Positions 39,897 through 51,364 of a stretch of 64,000 nt of DNA are shown piece by piece (position 1 is the stretch's first letter; every line of letters starts with the position of its first letter). The stretch spans positions 20,682 through 84,681 of the forward strand of contig BBCA01000007.1 in NCBI GenBank assembly GCA_001311805.1. The letters run 5' to 3'. Made by a program: the position numbers and the translations under genes. This DNA comes from Lentibacillus juripiscarius JCM 12147 (GTDB taxonomy: Bacteria; Bacillota; Bacilli; Bacillales_D; Amphibacillaceae). The notes under the pieces are model-generated. The model was not told the DNA's origin and searched no databases. It saw nothing but the letters and a program-made list of their open reading frames with translations.

Positions 39897-40867
39897 GTTT
39901 CTTTCCTTTCTTTTTCAGTTTTCACCCAGCTTACTGTATCTGTTATCCCCTTTTTAAAAGGCGTCTTATCATACTGGCCAATTAGTGTCTGTAATTTTTC
40001 TGTCGATGCCCGATGACTCTGTACATCTGCGGTTCGTTGTGGCTTTCTGGTAATGTTTCCGTTATAATTCATAACATGTACAATCGTATCAACAACATAT
40101 TTAATCGATAATTGCTGGCCTGTTGAAATATTAACACTTTCGCCAGGGGAGATGATTGGAAACGTTTTTAATGCAATATCCACCGTATCTTCCACATAAA
40201 TATAATCCCTTGTCTGCTCACCGTCCCCATGAATCTCTGGAACATCTCCTTCCAATACTTTTTATGGTAAGTGGGATAACTCCCGCCATCGGCCCTTCAT
40301 AATTCTGCCGCGGTCCATAATTATTAAAAGGACGAACAATAAAGGCATCCAAATCAAACATTTTCACATATGACCGTAGCATTAAGTCAGCCGCAGCTTT
40401 CCCAGCTGCATAAGGTGTCTGCGGATCAAGCGGGTGCCCTTCGTCCATGGGCTCGTACTTAGATGACCCATATGCTTCTGATGAAGAAAAATGACATAAT
40501 GATTGGAATTGCCCTTTCAGCTGAAGTTCCAACAAATTCTTTAAAACTACAACATTTGTCAGAAACGTATTAGAGGGGTTGATAAAGGAATAATTCAGTG
40601 GCTTTGTAGCACAGTTGAAAACAATGTCGATGTCATGCTTTTCAATGATATAACTTAGTGCCTCCTGATTCTCTGCATCATCTATATGAAGAATTGCACC
40701 GTTGTTTAATGCCTGCTCTACATTCTCCTTTGTTCCAATAAAGAGATTATCCATAATGATAATCTGGTTTGCTCCCTCTGTTAATAGTTTATCTGTTAAA
40801 TGACTCCCAATAAACCGGCGCCACCTACAACTAAAACATTACGATTTTTTACAGGTTTCCGTTCCAA
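39893..40867 (-). CDS. NAD-dependent epimerase/dehydratase (extended SDR)
   Basis: About 325 residues, Rossmann start [14 protein letters not shown] after correction, active-site [15 protein letters not shown] (YxxxK) with upstream SSSEAYG, then [10 protein letters not shown] and [18 protein letters not shown]. This pattern fits UDP-hexose 4-epimerases and 4,6-dehydratases; which sugar cannot be told. I place the start at TTG 40867, nine bases from AAAGGG, because it needs no correction to enter the right frame. Breaks near 40815, 40255 and possibly one more. Between the SDR and the 2-epimerase on one strand. Confidence 0.85.
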
Positions 40868-40889
40868 TTTTTCATTCCCTTTCTGCTAT

Positions 40890-41647
<758 letters not shown>

Positions 41648-41776
41648 CTTTGTCTCCTTCCTGTAATGCTGCTATTCACTTGCTTTTAATTGTATGAATA
41701 AATATAGAAAATCGTTAATACGTTAGCACTAGTGGAAAAATTTTGGGCTTTGTCTTCGCTTTACGGGAGGTTACTG

Positions 41777-43000
41777 ATGGGGAAACATGTTTGCTTTTTA
41801 GTTTCTGAGCATCCGTTTCTGGACGCAAGGATTTTTAAAAAAGAGGCCAAAAGTCTATTGAAGCAAGGCTATCATGTAACAATGATTGTTCCCAGAAAGG
41901 ATGGTTATCTATTTGATACGGATGGGAGCAGCTTTACAGAAAGATTTCTGGATGAGGCATTTACTTACGAGGGTATAAACGTGATTACATATGGTCAGAT
42001 AAATATGGAGAAATATTTAAATGAACTTTATCATAACCTTCGTTCCGGCGGCCATTCCCGTTTTAATGATCCACTGACACAGATAGGCATAGAACAGGAG
42101 GCTGATATTTATCATGCACACGAATTATTTCAGCCTATTCCGGTATCGGTATTAAACGGGCTTTAGCTGCAAGCGGAAAACAATGCAAATTAATCTACGA
42201 CAGTCATGAATTGGAACCTGACCCACTGATGAAACAACCCCGCAAAACGTATCGTACGAAAGAACAAATGGTCAAACACATGATAAAGGAATTAGATTAC
42301 GTCATTACAGTATCTGATTCCATTAAAGAATGGTACCGTACCATTGATCCACAACTCCCTGTACAAGTGATCTACAATTCCCCTCCATTAGCAGCTAACT
42401 ATGAGTCCAAAAAGCGGACAATCCAGAACTCACCCTTGTATATGAAGGGGTTATAAGCCAAAAGCGGGGAAACTTCCAGCAGCTGATGAGTGTACTGGAC
42501 AGATGCAATAAAAATTTAAGTTGAAACTCAACATTATCGGCGGAGGCAAGAACTTCGAAAAAGAATACGTTCCAAAAATTCCACCTCACCTAAAAGATAA
42601 AGTTTACTATACTGGCTGGGTAGATTATGAATCCATTCCAGAGGTCATGAAGGATGCTGATTTAGGGTGGATTGATCTGGATGCTGCCAATTCCTTGAAT
42701 AACCGCTTTGCTATGCCAAACAAATTTTTCAGCTACCTGAATAATGGGGTCCCTGTGATCGTTAATCAATGCACAGATATGGAAAAATTGATTGAGGCAC
42801 ATGACTGTGGCTATGTCGTTAAAAAGTTACAAGCCACCACTGAGGATTATGTTCAAGCCCTCGTCCATATGGAATCCAACAGAAACAAAATCCGGAAAAA
42901 GAGTATACATGCACGAGAGGCTATGGAAACAACGTATAGCTGGGAACACATGGAAGGAAAAATCTTTGCCATTTATGACCAATTGATTAAAGACATGTAA
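41777..43000 (+). CDS. glycosyltransferase family 4-like, paralogue B
   Basis: About 408 residues, same architecture as the gene at 36504. Shared blocks include EHPFLDARIFKKEAKSL, IYHAHELF, LIYDSHELEPDPL, ITVSDSIKEWYR, GWVDYESIPEVMKDADLGWI and MPNKFFSYLNNGVPVIVN. GGGAGG lies six bases before the ATG. Breaks near 42145, 42445 and 42515. Duplication and divergence within one locus suggests the two add related sugars to neighbouring positions. Confidence 0.85.
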
Positions 43001-43027
43001 ATCCAAAGTATTGAAAGGATGGTTACC

Positions 43028-44041
43028 TTGAGAGTACTTCACATACCGTACGGATCTCCAATGATTGAATTGTCCAAAGCACTCCAGTCAAAAGGAATTC
43101 AATCTGTATCCTGTCACTTTAATGAACACCCTTTTCATTTCAAACCCGATATCTGCCTGCAGACGAACACACTTTCAAGTCAGGAGCAGAGAAAAAAACG
43201 AAAGCAATTTTTAAAGGAATCGATGCTGAACTATGATATTTTTCATTTTCATTTTGGGGAAACATTTTCGCCGACAAAAGTGATCTGAAAATGCTGAAAC
43301 GCGCCGGTAAAAAGATGGTTGTTCATCATCATGGGTCAGATATCCGGCGTCCATCCATGGCTAAAAAAATAATCCTTACGTCAAGGTGAAACCCGAATGG
43401 ACTGACGAAAAAATAAGCAAAAATGTATCCGCGTTAGCAACCTATATCGATCATGCAATTGTACAGGATTATGAACTGGAAGCCTATATTAACAATTCTT
43501 ATAAACATGTCCACGTTATCCCGCACACGATTGACGCTAATCAGTATACAGCCCACTATCCAGTCCCCAGCAACAAAACTCCTCTCGTTGTGCACGCCCC
43601 TACGTCACGAACTATCAAAGGAACAGAATTCATTCTAAATGCAGTAAACGAGTTGAAGCGTTCTGGCTTTACGTTTCAGTTTAAATTAATTGAGGGGGTA
43701 TCCAACGACGAGGCTAAAAATCTTCTTAGTCAGGCAGATATTGTTATTGACCAGCTGCGAATAGGTGCCAGCGGCTATATCAGTTCAGAAGCAATGGCCT
43801 GTGGGAAACCTGTTATTTGCTATATTAGAGAGGATTTAGTATCAAAATATCCACCCGACCTGCCTATCGTAAATGCCAATCCCGACACCATCACAACTGT
43901 ATTAAAGAACCTCCTGCAAAATCCGGAGAAATGGCAGGAGTTTGGCATAAAAGGAAGAAGTACATTGAAAAGTATCACCACGCCCCAATCGTAGCAGATC
44001 GCTATATTGACATTTACAAAATTTATAGGCATTCACCGTAA
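43028..44041 (+). CDS. glycosyltransferase, third GT-B enzyme
   Basis: About 338 residues. LRVLHIPYGSPMIELSKALQ at the start, HFHFGETF, the basic motif VVHHHGSDIRRPS, HVIPHTIDANQY, VVHAPTSRTIKGTEFILNAV and the donor-site SGYISSEAMACGKPVICY with an acidic pair. GT4-like, different from the two paralogues. TTG start at 43028, nine bases from AAAGG. Breaks near 43270, 43375 and 43965; the corrected end is EKYHHAPIVADRYIDIYKIY with stop at 44041. Confidence 0.82.
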
Positions 44042-44139
44042 GAGAACAAACATAGTGAAAAGTCCAGTCGCCTTCACCCTTATTCTCATAAACTATTCAG
44101 TAAGCATCTTTCACCGCAGAAATGAGGTTCAGGATCATC

Positions 44140-45450
44140 ATGACAATTCAAAGCCAATCGTATTCAAATGTAGCAGTTGTCGGTCTTGGTAAATTGGGAC
44201 TGACTTTAGCTGCTGTTTTTGCCAATAACCGTTATAACGTTACCGGGGCTGACATAAATAAAGATGTCGTTGCATCAGTAAATCGTGGGGAATCCCATAT
44301 TCAAAATGAGCCAGGATTAAATCATTTAGTTTTGAAAGCCCACAAAGATAAAACATTGTCAGCCACAGCGGATACTGTGGAGGCGGTAGCTAAGTCGGAT
44401 ATAATCATTGTGATTGTACCAGTGCTAGTAGACGAACAAGACAATACTGACTACCAATATATGGACCTGGCAATTGAAGATATAGCCAAAGGCATAAAGA
44501 AAGACTCGTTAGTTATCATTGAAACAACCTTGCCACCCGGCGATACAGAGCATAGATTTGGCAAAAAAATAGAAGAAGTTTCAGGGCTAAAACCAGGAGA
44601 AGATTTCTATCTTGCCAATAGTCCAGAAAGGGTTTATTCCAGCCAGATTATCCACAATTTAAAAAACTATCCAAAGGTCGTTGGCGGAATTAATAAGGAA
44701 AGTCTCAAGCTGGCAAGTGATTTTTATAAACAGGCACTTGGCTGTGATTTGATTAAAGTAAGCTCACTCGAAACAGCTGAATTTTCAAAGGTTGCAGAAT
44801 GTGTGTACCGCGACGTAAACATTGCGCTTGCTAACGAGCTTGCAGTGTTTGCAGAAGAAAAAGGCGTCAATATGGCGGAAGTAATCAGTGCCAGTAATAG
44901 TCAGCCCTACTCCAATTTGCATTCTCCCGGCATTGGTGTGGGAGGTCATTGCATTCCCATCTATCCCTACTTTTTCATAAATAAGGGACTGAGTGATGGC
45001 CTGACTACTTTATCAAGGGAAATAAACGATAACATGGCTGCTTATGCCATTTCAAAAGTCGAAAAACAAGCAGGTTCAATAGAAGGAAAAAATATTCTCA
45101 TTCTGGGATTATCTTATAGAGGAAATGTGAAAGAACCGACAAAATCGACTGCCCTGCTCTTAATCAGCCAGATGAGGGACAAAGGTGCACAGCCCTTTGT
45201 AAATGACCCGCTATTTTCTGACCGTGAAATCCGACAGTACGGAGCCACCCCATTATCCTTGGACGATACGCGCTGTTCTGAAATGGATGCCATTATCCTG
45301 CAGGCTTTTCATCAGGAATACAGTATGATTGACTTCAGCCAATTTCCAAGATGCCAGCTTATTCTTGACGGCCGCAATAAATTCAATAAAAACGAAATAT
45401 CCCAGCCGGGCATCGCGTATGAAGGAATAGGAAATGAAGGAGGTCTGTAA
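44140..45450 (+). CDS. UDP-N-acetyl-hexosamine 6-dehydrogenase
   Basis: Intact, about 436 residues, nucleotide-sugar dehydrogenase of the WecC/WbpA type. NAD motif VAVVGLGKLGLTLAAVFA, then DINKDVVASVNRGESHI, IETTLPPGDTEH, NSPERVYSS, the helix AEFSKVAECVYRDVNIALAN with the catalytic lysine, and the catalytic cysteine in GVGGHCIPIYPYF. It oxidises UDP-GlcNAc or UDP-ManNAc to the uronic acid. AGGA lies six bases before the chosen ATG. Directly followed by the aminotransferase. Confidence 0.93.
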   Translation: MTIQSQSYSNVAVVGLGKLGLTLAAVFANNRYNVTGADINKDVVASVNRGESHIQNEPGLNHLVLKAHKDKTLSATADTVEAVAKSDIIIVIVPVLVDEQDNTDYQYMDLAIEDIAKGIKKDSLVIIETTLPPGDTEHRFGKKIEEVSGLKPGEDFYLANSPERVYSSQIIHNLKNYPKVVGGINKESLKLASDFYKQALGCDLIKVSSLETAEFSKVAECVYRDVNIALANELAVFAEEKGVNMAEVISASNSQPYSNLHSPGIGVGGHCIPIYPYFFINKGLSDGLTTLSREINDNMAAYAISKVEKQAGSIEGKNILILGLSYRGNVKEPTKSTALLLISQMRDKGAQPFVNDPLFSDREIRQYGATPLSLDDTRCSEMDAIILQAFHQEYSMIDFSQFPRCQLILDGRNKFNKNEISQPGIAYEGIGNEGGL

Positions 45451-45452
45451 GA

Positions 45453-46573
45453 ATGCCGGGTAATCATTTCAGCAGCATACCAATGGTTGATTTGCAAGAA
45501 GAATTAGCGCTGATTAGGGAGCCTGTACTAGAGGCGGTTACAGAAGTATTGGATAGCGGAGACTATATATTAGGGGAAAAGGGTGAAAAACTGGAAAATT
45601 GACAGCGCAATACGTAGGGGCTTCCTACAGTATTGGAGTCGCAAGTGGCACCGATGCCCTGCAGCTGTCACTGGAAGCACTGGATATCGGACCAGGCGAT
45701 GACGTTATTACAACCCCGTTTACCTTTTTCGCCACAGCAGGAACGATAGCGAAAACAGGAGCTAGACCAGTTTTTGTCGATATTGAAGAAGAAACCTATA
45801 ATATAGACCCTTCCAAAATAGAGGAAGTAATAACCCAGAACACAAAAGCAATCATCGTTGTTCATTTGTATGGCAAAGCCACTAATATGAACACCATTAT
45901 GAAAATCGCAAGAGAGCATAACCTGTTTGTCATAGAAGATGCCTGCCAAGCCATTGGAACAGAGTATGACGGAAAGCGCGTTGGATCAATCGGCGACATC
46001 GGCTGTTTCTCCTTCTTTCCATCGAAAAACCTTGGGGCATTTGGAGATGCTGGTCTTGTAACGGCGAATGATCGGAAACTTTATGAAAAGATATTCCAAC
46101 TGCGCAACCACGGGAGCAGTGAAAAATATCACCATTCACTGATTGGTATGAACAGCCGGCTCGATGAAATCCAAGCGGCTATTTTGCTAGTGAAACTATA
46201 CTATCTGGATATTTTCCTGCACAAAACGAAAAGAAGCCGCCAACATTTATACGGAAAACCTGAAGGACCTTGTAAAAACGCCACCAATTGCAAGCAGCAG
46301 GGAACACACTTTTCACCAATATTGCATTGAGTCGGATAAAAGGGATGAACTGGCATTAGACCTTGAAAGTAATGGAATTGACTCAGCTATTTACTATCCC
46401 ATTCCCTTGCATTTACAGCCGGTATTTGATTACCTTCATTATAAGCAAGGTGATTTTCCGATTGCTGAAAAGGTAGCTGAAAGAATTCTGGCACTTCCAA
46501 TATCCCCGACTCTATCCTTTCAAAAACAAGACTATATCATTACAACAATACGACGTTGGAGAACAATGGATGA
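45453..46573 (+). CDS. DegT/DnrJ/EryC1/StrS aminotransferase
   Basis: PLP-dependent sugar aminotransferase of about 373 residues. [41 protein letters not shown] (PLP phosphate site; shown shortened as [12 protein letters not shown]), [38 protein letters not shown], the PLP lysine in [15 protein letters not shown], and [20 protein letters not shown]. WbpE-like enzymes aminate the 3-keto sugar made by the Gfo/Idh enzyme. GGAGG lies nine bases before the ATG. Breaks near 45596, 46190-46230 and 46555. It starts two bases after the dehydrogenase stop. Confidence 0.9.
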
Positions 46574-46593
46574 AAAAATCCATTGTTCTTTTC
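46560..46593. terminator. terminator between converging genes
   Basis: AGAACAATGGAT and ATCCATTGTTCT form a perfect 12-base stem followed by TTTT. It overlaps the inferred last codons of the aminotransferase gene. Confidence 0.85.
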
Positions 46594-46596
46594 AGT

Positions 46597-47856
46597 TTAT
46601 TCCAGTGTTTTTAAAAAGTCATTCCAGTTCGGGGCATTATTCGTAATACTCTCTTTATGTTCCCGAACATTGTACACCGTAAAATCCTCATACAGGAAAC
46701 GGTGTTTTTTTAATAATCGGTTCAATACACTGACATCTTCATAAAACATCCCATTTTCAAAGGTGATGACCGGAAATCCCCCTTCTCTTCTTAATGAAGA
46801 TGTGCGGTATATTCTTGGCCCCAGGGGAAAACGATAAGCCAAAAGGTCACCTTTTCCCTTAATGGCATTTCCCTTGGCAACACCTTTAAAGAGAACGTCC
46901 TCTGACAATTGCTTCCACTTTCGTAAATTGCCGTACAGCACCGAAACGTCCTCGGGTGATTCTGCCAGATATGTTTTTATAACGGAAATGGCATCCGGGT
47001 CAAGCCAATCATCTGCATCCAATTCCAAGATAAAGTCTGAATGAACAAGCGGCAGTAATTCATTCAAAGCCCTTGCCTTTCCCCCATTCTGCTTGTTGAA
47101 TACCTTCACCTGCTGTCCATCACGCCATTGCTGAAGCAGCTCAAAGGATTTGTCCGTTGATCCGTCATCCATAATGAGCAGTTCGTCGGGCTGTTCCGTC
47201 TGCAGAAGGCATGAGGCAACAGCTGTTTCCACATATGCTTCCATATTATAGTTTGCAATCATAATGGTAAAGCTTGGATCCTGTATATTCGTTTCTTCCA
47301 GCTGGTATTTTTGAAGAAACGTTTGCTTTTCGATTGTATTCCTGGAGCTGTTTTTTTTTGCTTGCTTCACAAGCCCCTCACTAAACGTTGTAAGAGAAGG
47401 GTCTGCTTTTGCCAGCCAGGAAGGCAGGAGAGCCTCCTTAAATGGCAGCTGGGAAGCTGATAACACCGGATGCTCTTTAAGATATGGCGTGCGAACCAAT
47501 AACGGCTGATGGATCGTAGTGGCCCGGTTATGATAGAAGGTTCCCAAAACTTCCTTTTGCTGTGGAAGCTGGATAGTTTCAGCAGTTGCCGATGGCGAAA
47601 TATAATCGGTGCCGTGAAGAAGTAATACATAGGGGGTGTCTATGGTTTTGATTTTCTTGTTCAAACGATCTCCAAGGTCAGTATACCAAACTATTTCAAA
47701 CCAGCCAGATTCTTGCAATTTAAAAGGCATGTTCTTATCCTGAAAAACAATTACAGATTTTAATCTGGAGCTAACCTTATTTAATGAAGATAATGCTTTA
47801 TGCAATGCTGCCTGGTCTGAATACTGGAAGAGAATAGCGGTTATATCTTTCAACAT
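46597..47856 (-). CDS. glycosyltransferase family 2
   Basis: Intact, about 419 residues. A poorly conserved N-terminal half precedes a GT-A domain: SFTIMIANYNMEAYVETAVA, ELLIMDDGSTDKSFELL, NGGKARALNELL and the metal-binding ELDADDWLDPDAI, then FYEDVSVLNRLLKKH. No membrane segment. GGAGGG lies before the ATG; a TTG one codon later is also well placed. Two-part layout suggests a second, degenerate GT domain in front. Last glycan gene, transcribed toward the others. Confidence 0.87.
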   Translation of the reverse strand: MLKDITAILFQYSDQAALHKALSSLNKVSSRLKSVIVFQDKNMPFKLQESGWFEIVWYTDLGDRLNKKIKTIDTPYVLLLHGTDYISPSATAETIQLPQQKEVLGTFYHNRATTIHQPLLVRTPYLKEHPVLSASQLPFKEALLPSWLAKADPSLTTFSEGLVKQAKKNSSRNTIEKQTFLQKYQLEETNIQDPSFTIMIANYNMEAYVETAVASCLLQTEQPDELLIMDDGSTDKSFELLQQWRDGQQVKVFNKQNGGKARALNELLPLVHSDFILELDADDWLDPDAISVIKTYLAESPEDVSVLYGNLRKWKQLSEDVLFKGVAKGNAIKGKGDLLAYRFPLGPRIYRTSSLRREGGFPVITFENGMFYEDVSVLNRLLKKHRFLYEDFTVYNVREHKESITNNAPNWNDFLKTLE

Positions 47857-47874
47857 ACACCCTCCGTTCTGCAT

Positions 47875-48254
47875 GAGAAAGCTTTAGAAGAAAAGAATAG
47901 ACTGCAATCTATTCCATAGTTCCGATGAGTATATAAACATCCAGTTTCCGGGAAAATAAGCAAGCAGTCCACCGCTTGCAGAAGAATGTGCACGTTTCTT
48001 GGTAGATATGCCGATTCAAATAATGTATCTTTGCATAAATATATAGTAATCGAAACAAGTCTTGTTGAGATTCAGCCCATGAATTTACCCTTGGGAAAGA
48101 CGGCTGATCACCGGCTTTCCCTTTTTCCGTAAAACTGAAAAAGGATTTTTTATCCTAATAACCCTCTTTTTAAGTTATGCCTAAAATTTTAAAACGATAC
48201 AATTTACAGATCATCTTCAATTCGGTACTCTTATCATCAGAGGAGGCAATACAC
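47875..48254 (+). other. 380-base gap with an orphan intrinsic terminator
   Basis: No gene is visible here. On the plus strand GGGAAAG (48094-48100) pairs with CTTTCCC (48115-48121), enclosing a near-palindrome (CGGCTGATCACCGG), and is followed by TTTTTCC. No plus-strand gene lies upstream, so a short transcript or a leader must end here if it is used. A smaller hairpin (GAATAGACTGCAATCTATTC) lies at about 47895. Confidence 0.55.
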
Positions 48255-48589
48255 ATGCGTACATTTTCGGAAATCCACTCCATTACAGAAGTTGATCAAT
48301 TCATACGGAGTAATCAGCTTGCATTGCTGTTTGTTTCCCGCACAATTGCAGTGTCTGCCACGGCCTGATGCCTCAAGTGCAGGAACTGATGGACCACTAT
48401 CCGGAAATCCAGCTGGGTCATATCAATGCAGATCATATGGAAGAAGTTGCCGGCCACTTTTCCATATTTACAGTGCCGGTCATTTTAGTGTTTGTTGACG
48501 GGAAGGAATACATCCGGGAGGCCAGAATTGTTCATATGGATAGATTCGAGGAAAAATTGGACAGGATTTATAAAAATATTGCCCAATAA
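48255..48589 (+). CDS. thioredoxin-family protein
   Basis: About 111 residues, thioredoxin fold like Bacillus YtpP. In the corrected frame the active site is NCSVCHGLMPQ near residue 33, so the redox pair is CSVC in place of CGPC. The cis-proline is in IFTVPVILVFVDGKEY. AGGAGG lies before the ATG. One A is missing near 48343, which hides the first cysteine in the raw reading. Likely a cytoplasmic disulfide reductase with a specific target. Confidence 0.86.
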
Positions 48590-48591
48590 GG

Positions 48592-48630
48592 AAAAACCCG
48601 CTCCTGGTAAGAAGCGGGCCTTCCTTTATT
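48592..48630. terminator. terminator between thioredoxin and exporter genes
   Basis: CCCGCT and AGCGGG form a short G+C stem around CCTGGTAAGA, followed by CCTTCCTTTATT. It separates two converging genes. Confidence 0.65.
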
Positions 48631-49848
48631 TGATTTGCATACCAGAAAAGTACAATGATTTACCTTCATTGAGAGGTTTTTGGTCATGATTTTTCCTTTG
48701 TACAATACATCACCGGATTTTGTATCGATTATCGTTATCGTTTGAGGGTTTTCCTGATCCATACCAACTGGCGTCGCAAGCACATACATTGTTCCATTCG
48801 CTATTTTCAATACCGAATGCGCTTCCCTCTGCTTGGCAGTGTCCTGGGATGGCAGCTCTGTTTGGCTCCCAACCTCTTCCGTTTTTACATTGTACAACGT
48901 CAATTGATTCTCGTTCTGCAAATAAAGGGTTGCGTTTTTATACATGATGGCATCTGCACCTGCTAACTCCTCAGGAAGCTTCATCGATTTCTTCTCACCC
49001 GTTTCCAGGTTATAGACGACATACTCCTTTTCACCTTTATTGGCTGGTTTTTCCGTAACGGAAGTCTGGTTTCTTTCAGGATCACGTATAATTGGCTCCT
49101 CCGTCTTTTCGTATATGACACAGTTATGGGCAGCTTTTATATCCGAACTTGATAATATCCTGATTTTGACGCGTGTATTTTCATTCTGGTTTTCAACAGC
49201 TGCAATTTTTTCTTCACCGTTGATTTCCTGTTTCGAGATATCAAAACTATAGACATATTTTGCGCCCCTGCCATTCTTTGGATACATTTGCGAAATGACC
49301 TTCAAATTACCATCAACCATTTGTACATCTTCAATGTAAGCATGGTTGTACATGGCCCTGTTGGGTACAGGTACTGTAAATGATGTTGTCTCATCACTTT
49401 CTTTATCCAAAACGGCAATATCAAATTCCATGTCACTTGCAGAGCTGCCTATAAACTGATTAATTACTTCTGCATATGCTAGGGTATTTTCTGTTTCAAA
49501 GTACGATGCAATATTACCGCCTTTCCCGCGCATGAAACCACGATATTTATCCTGTAGCTGTTTTATTCCCTGGCTGTAGAATCCCCGCTGGAGCCGCTCA
49601 AAAAATGATTGCTCACCGGTATAGTTCGATCCTTCCGCTGTAACACGAACACCTTCACCCATACCTCTGGAACTGGTACTATAATGACCGTTTAATACGA
49701 CTGGCTCCAACTCTTCTTCATTACCACTCATTTTTTCAAATACAACTTCCGGGTAACTGCTTGCTGACAATGTTGACTGTATATAAAACGTCCCGACGGT
49801 CAGAACGACAACCGTTACAATCGCAATTAATCTCCAATACCGTTTCAT
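48626..49848 (-). CDS. membrane-anchored extracytoplasmic protein of an ABC exporter operon
   Basis: About 407 residues. One N-terminal membrane helix (WRLIAIVTVVVLTVGTFY), then a long extracytoplasmic domain. Repeating short blades such as YVVYNLETGEKKSMKL, TLYLQNENQLTLYNVKTEEV and QTITIIDTKSGDVLYKGKI look like a beta-propeller. I do not recognise a named family. One base change near 48665 alters the end, which is corrected to GKSLYFSGMQIK with stop at 48626. Twelve bases after the permease gene, so part of the GntR-controlled operon; it may sense or bind the exported substrate. Confidence 0.75.
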
Positions 49849-49860
49849 TTTGCATCTCCT

Positions 49861-50679
49861 TTACACCGTTATTTTTCGCTTCAATAAGAAGTTACCGACC
49901 CAAATAGACATGGTGGTCACGATTAACCCCATTACAACCTCCAGTCCAAGTATCTCAAGTGGATAGAAATAGTCACCCATGGACAAAACAGGTAAGATAA
50001 AGATTACGACAGAAATCGCAACATAGCCGATTCCCGCGATGATCCCCTTCCATTTAAAACTGCGCTCGAACAATATCGCTGTAAACACAATCGTTAACGC
50101 CATGAATCCAGCACCATAATATAGAATAAACTCCGTGAAGGTTTGCGGAACCAGCATTGTCAAGTAGTCCCAATTAATAATCTGACCAACTGTCATATCC
50201 GATCTGAAATCTGTTGGCACCAGCCACTTCAATACACTGTTTTCCAGCGGCAAGATAATCAGCTGAACGGAAACAAGTCCCAGCACCATGGCAAAAATAG
50301 ATATCAATTTTGCCAAGTAAACATTCAGCCGGGCTGTCGGAAGCATCAACAGCCGGTATATGAACGTATTTTTCCCGAACCAGTCACGGTACCAAATCAT
50401 AAAAACATAGAAGATTAATGCTGCTGCACATATTGCAATTGGTGCCATGAACCATAAGCTCCGTGCAATCGCCATAAACGATATCTGACCGTTTTGTTCA
50501 ATAAATTGTGCCCGTGACAGCATATCCTCATAAATCGCTGTATTGGCCTCTGACATATACTTATTTGCCTTCACAATAACACCTGTAACCTGTATGATGA
50601 CCGTCATAGCAATCAGCACAAGGTAGATTTTCATAAACCGGCTTAATTCAAAGTTTACCAATTTTGTTAAACGATTCAT
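49861..50679 (-). CDS. ABC-2-type exporter permease
   Basis: Intact, 272 residues with six predicted membrane helices and a large first outside loop (about residues 37-70). Helix patterns such as MIWYRDWFGKNTFIYRLLML at the coupling region fit ABC-2 permeases of the YtrC/D or BcrB type. The start overlaps the ATPase stop as ATGA. Transported compound unknown; GntR/YtrA-linked exporters often respond to cell-wall-active peptides. Confidence 0.85.
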   Translation of the reverse strand: MNRLTKLVNFELSRFMKIYLVLIAMTVIIQVTGVIVKANKYMSEANTAIYEDMLSRAQFIEQNGQISFMAIARSLWFMAPIAICAAALIFYVFMIWYRDWFGKNTFIYRLLMLPTARLNVYLAKLISIFAMVLGLVSVQLIILPLENSVLKWLVPTDFRSDMTVGQIINWDYLTMLVPQTFTEFILYYGAGFMALTIVFTAILFERSFKWKGIIAGIGYVAISVVIFILPVLSMGDYFYPLEILGLEVVMGLIVTTMSIWVGNFLLKRKITV

Positions 50680-51364
50680 TTCTGATACACCTCTCTCATC
50701 ACATCCACAACCGATTTTCCTTCCGTTTCCCGCACTTCTTCACTATTGAATTCCGTTAAAACTTCCCCTTCATCCAGAAGCACCACTTTATCAAGCAAAT
50801 GCTCAATATCGCCAATTTCATGCGTCGTAATAATGACACCCCGGTCTTCCACTAGATGACTGGTAAACACTTCCGCAATTTGCTCCCGGCTGAAAAATGT
50901 CAATTCCAGAAAATGGCTCATCCATCAGCAAATAGTCCACATCAAGCGCCAGCCCCAGCAGCAAATTCACTTTGGCTCGGTTCCCTTTCGATAAATTATT
51001 TATTTTCTCGTTTTTACTCAGCTTGAAAAAAGACAATATCTCCGTTGCACGGTCCTGATTCCAGCTGTCATAAAAATCATCCATGAACTGCATCGCCTCC
51101 GCTATCGTCATACTTGGCAACATCGTAATTGCATCCGGAATGAATGTAATTTTTTCATAGCTGTTTTGTTAATGGTTTCACCGTTCATTAGAATCTGTCC
51201 GCCATTGATCGGTGTCAGGTTCATAATCGCATTCAATATCGTCGTTTTACCAACACCGTTGATACCAATGATACAAGTGATTTCTCCTTTTTCAGCGGTA
51301 AAGGACACACCCTTTAGCACGTTTTTGCGCCCAAATTTTTCTTAATGTCTTTCACTTCAATCAT
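50676..51364 (-). CDS. ABC exporter ATPase
   Basis: About 229 residues. Walker A GINGVGKTT near residue 37, a degenerate signature LSKGNRAKVNLLLGLA, Walker B DYLLMDEPFSGID and the switch His in ITTHEIGDIEH. The degenerate signature (no LSGGQ) is usual in YtrB-type ATPases. Breaks near 51338 (A-run), 51160 and 50905. The ATG overlaps the GntR stop as ATGA and the stop overlaps the permease start, so all three are coupled. Confidence 0.88.
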
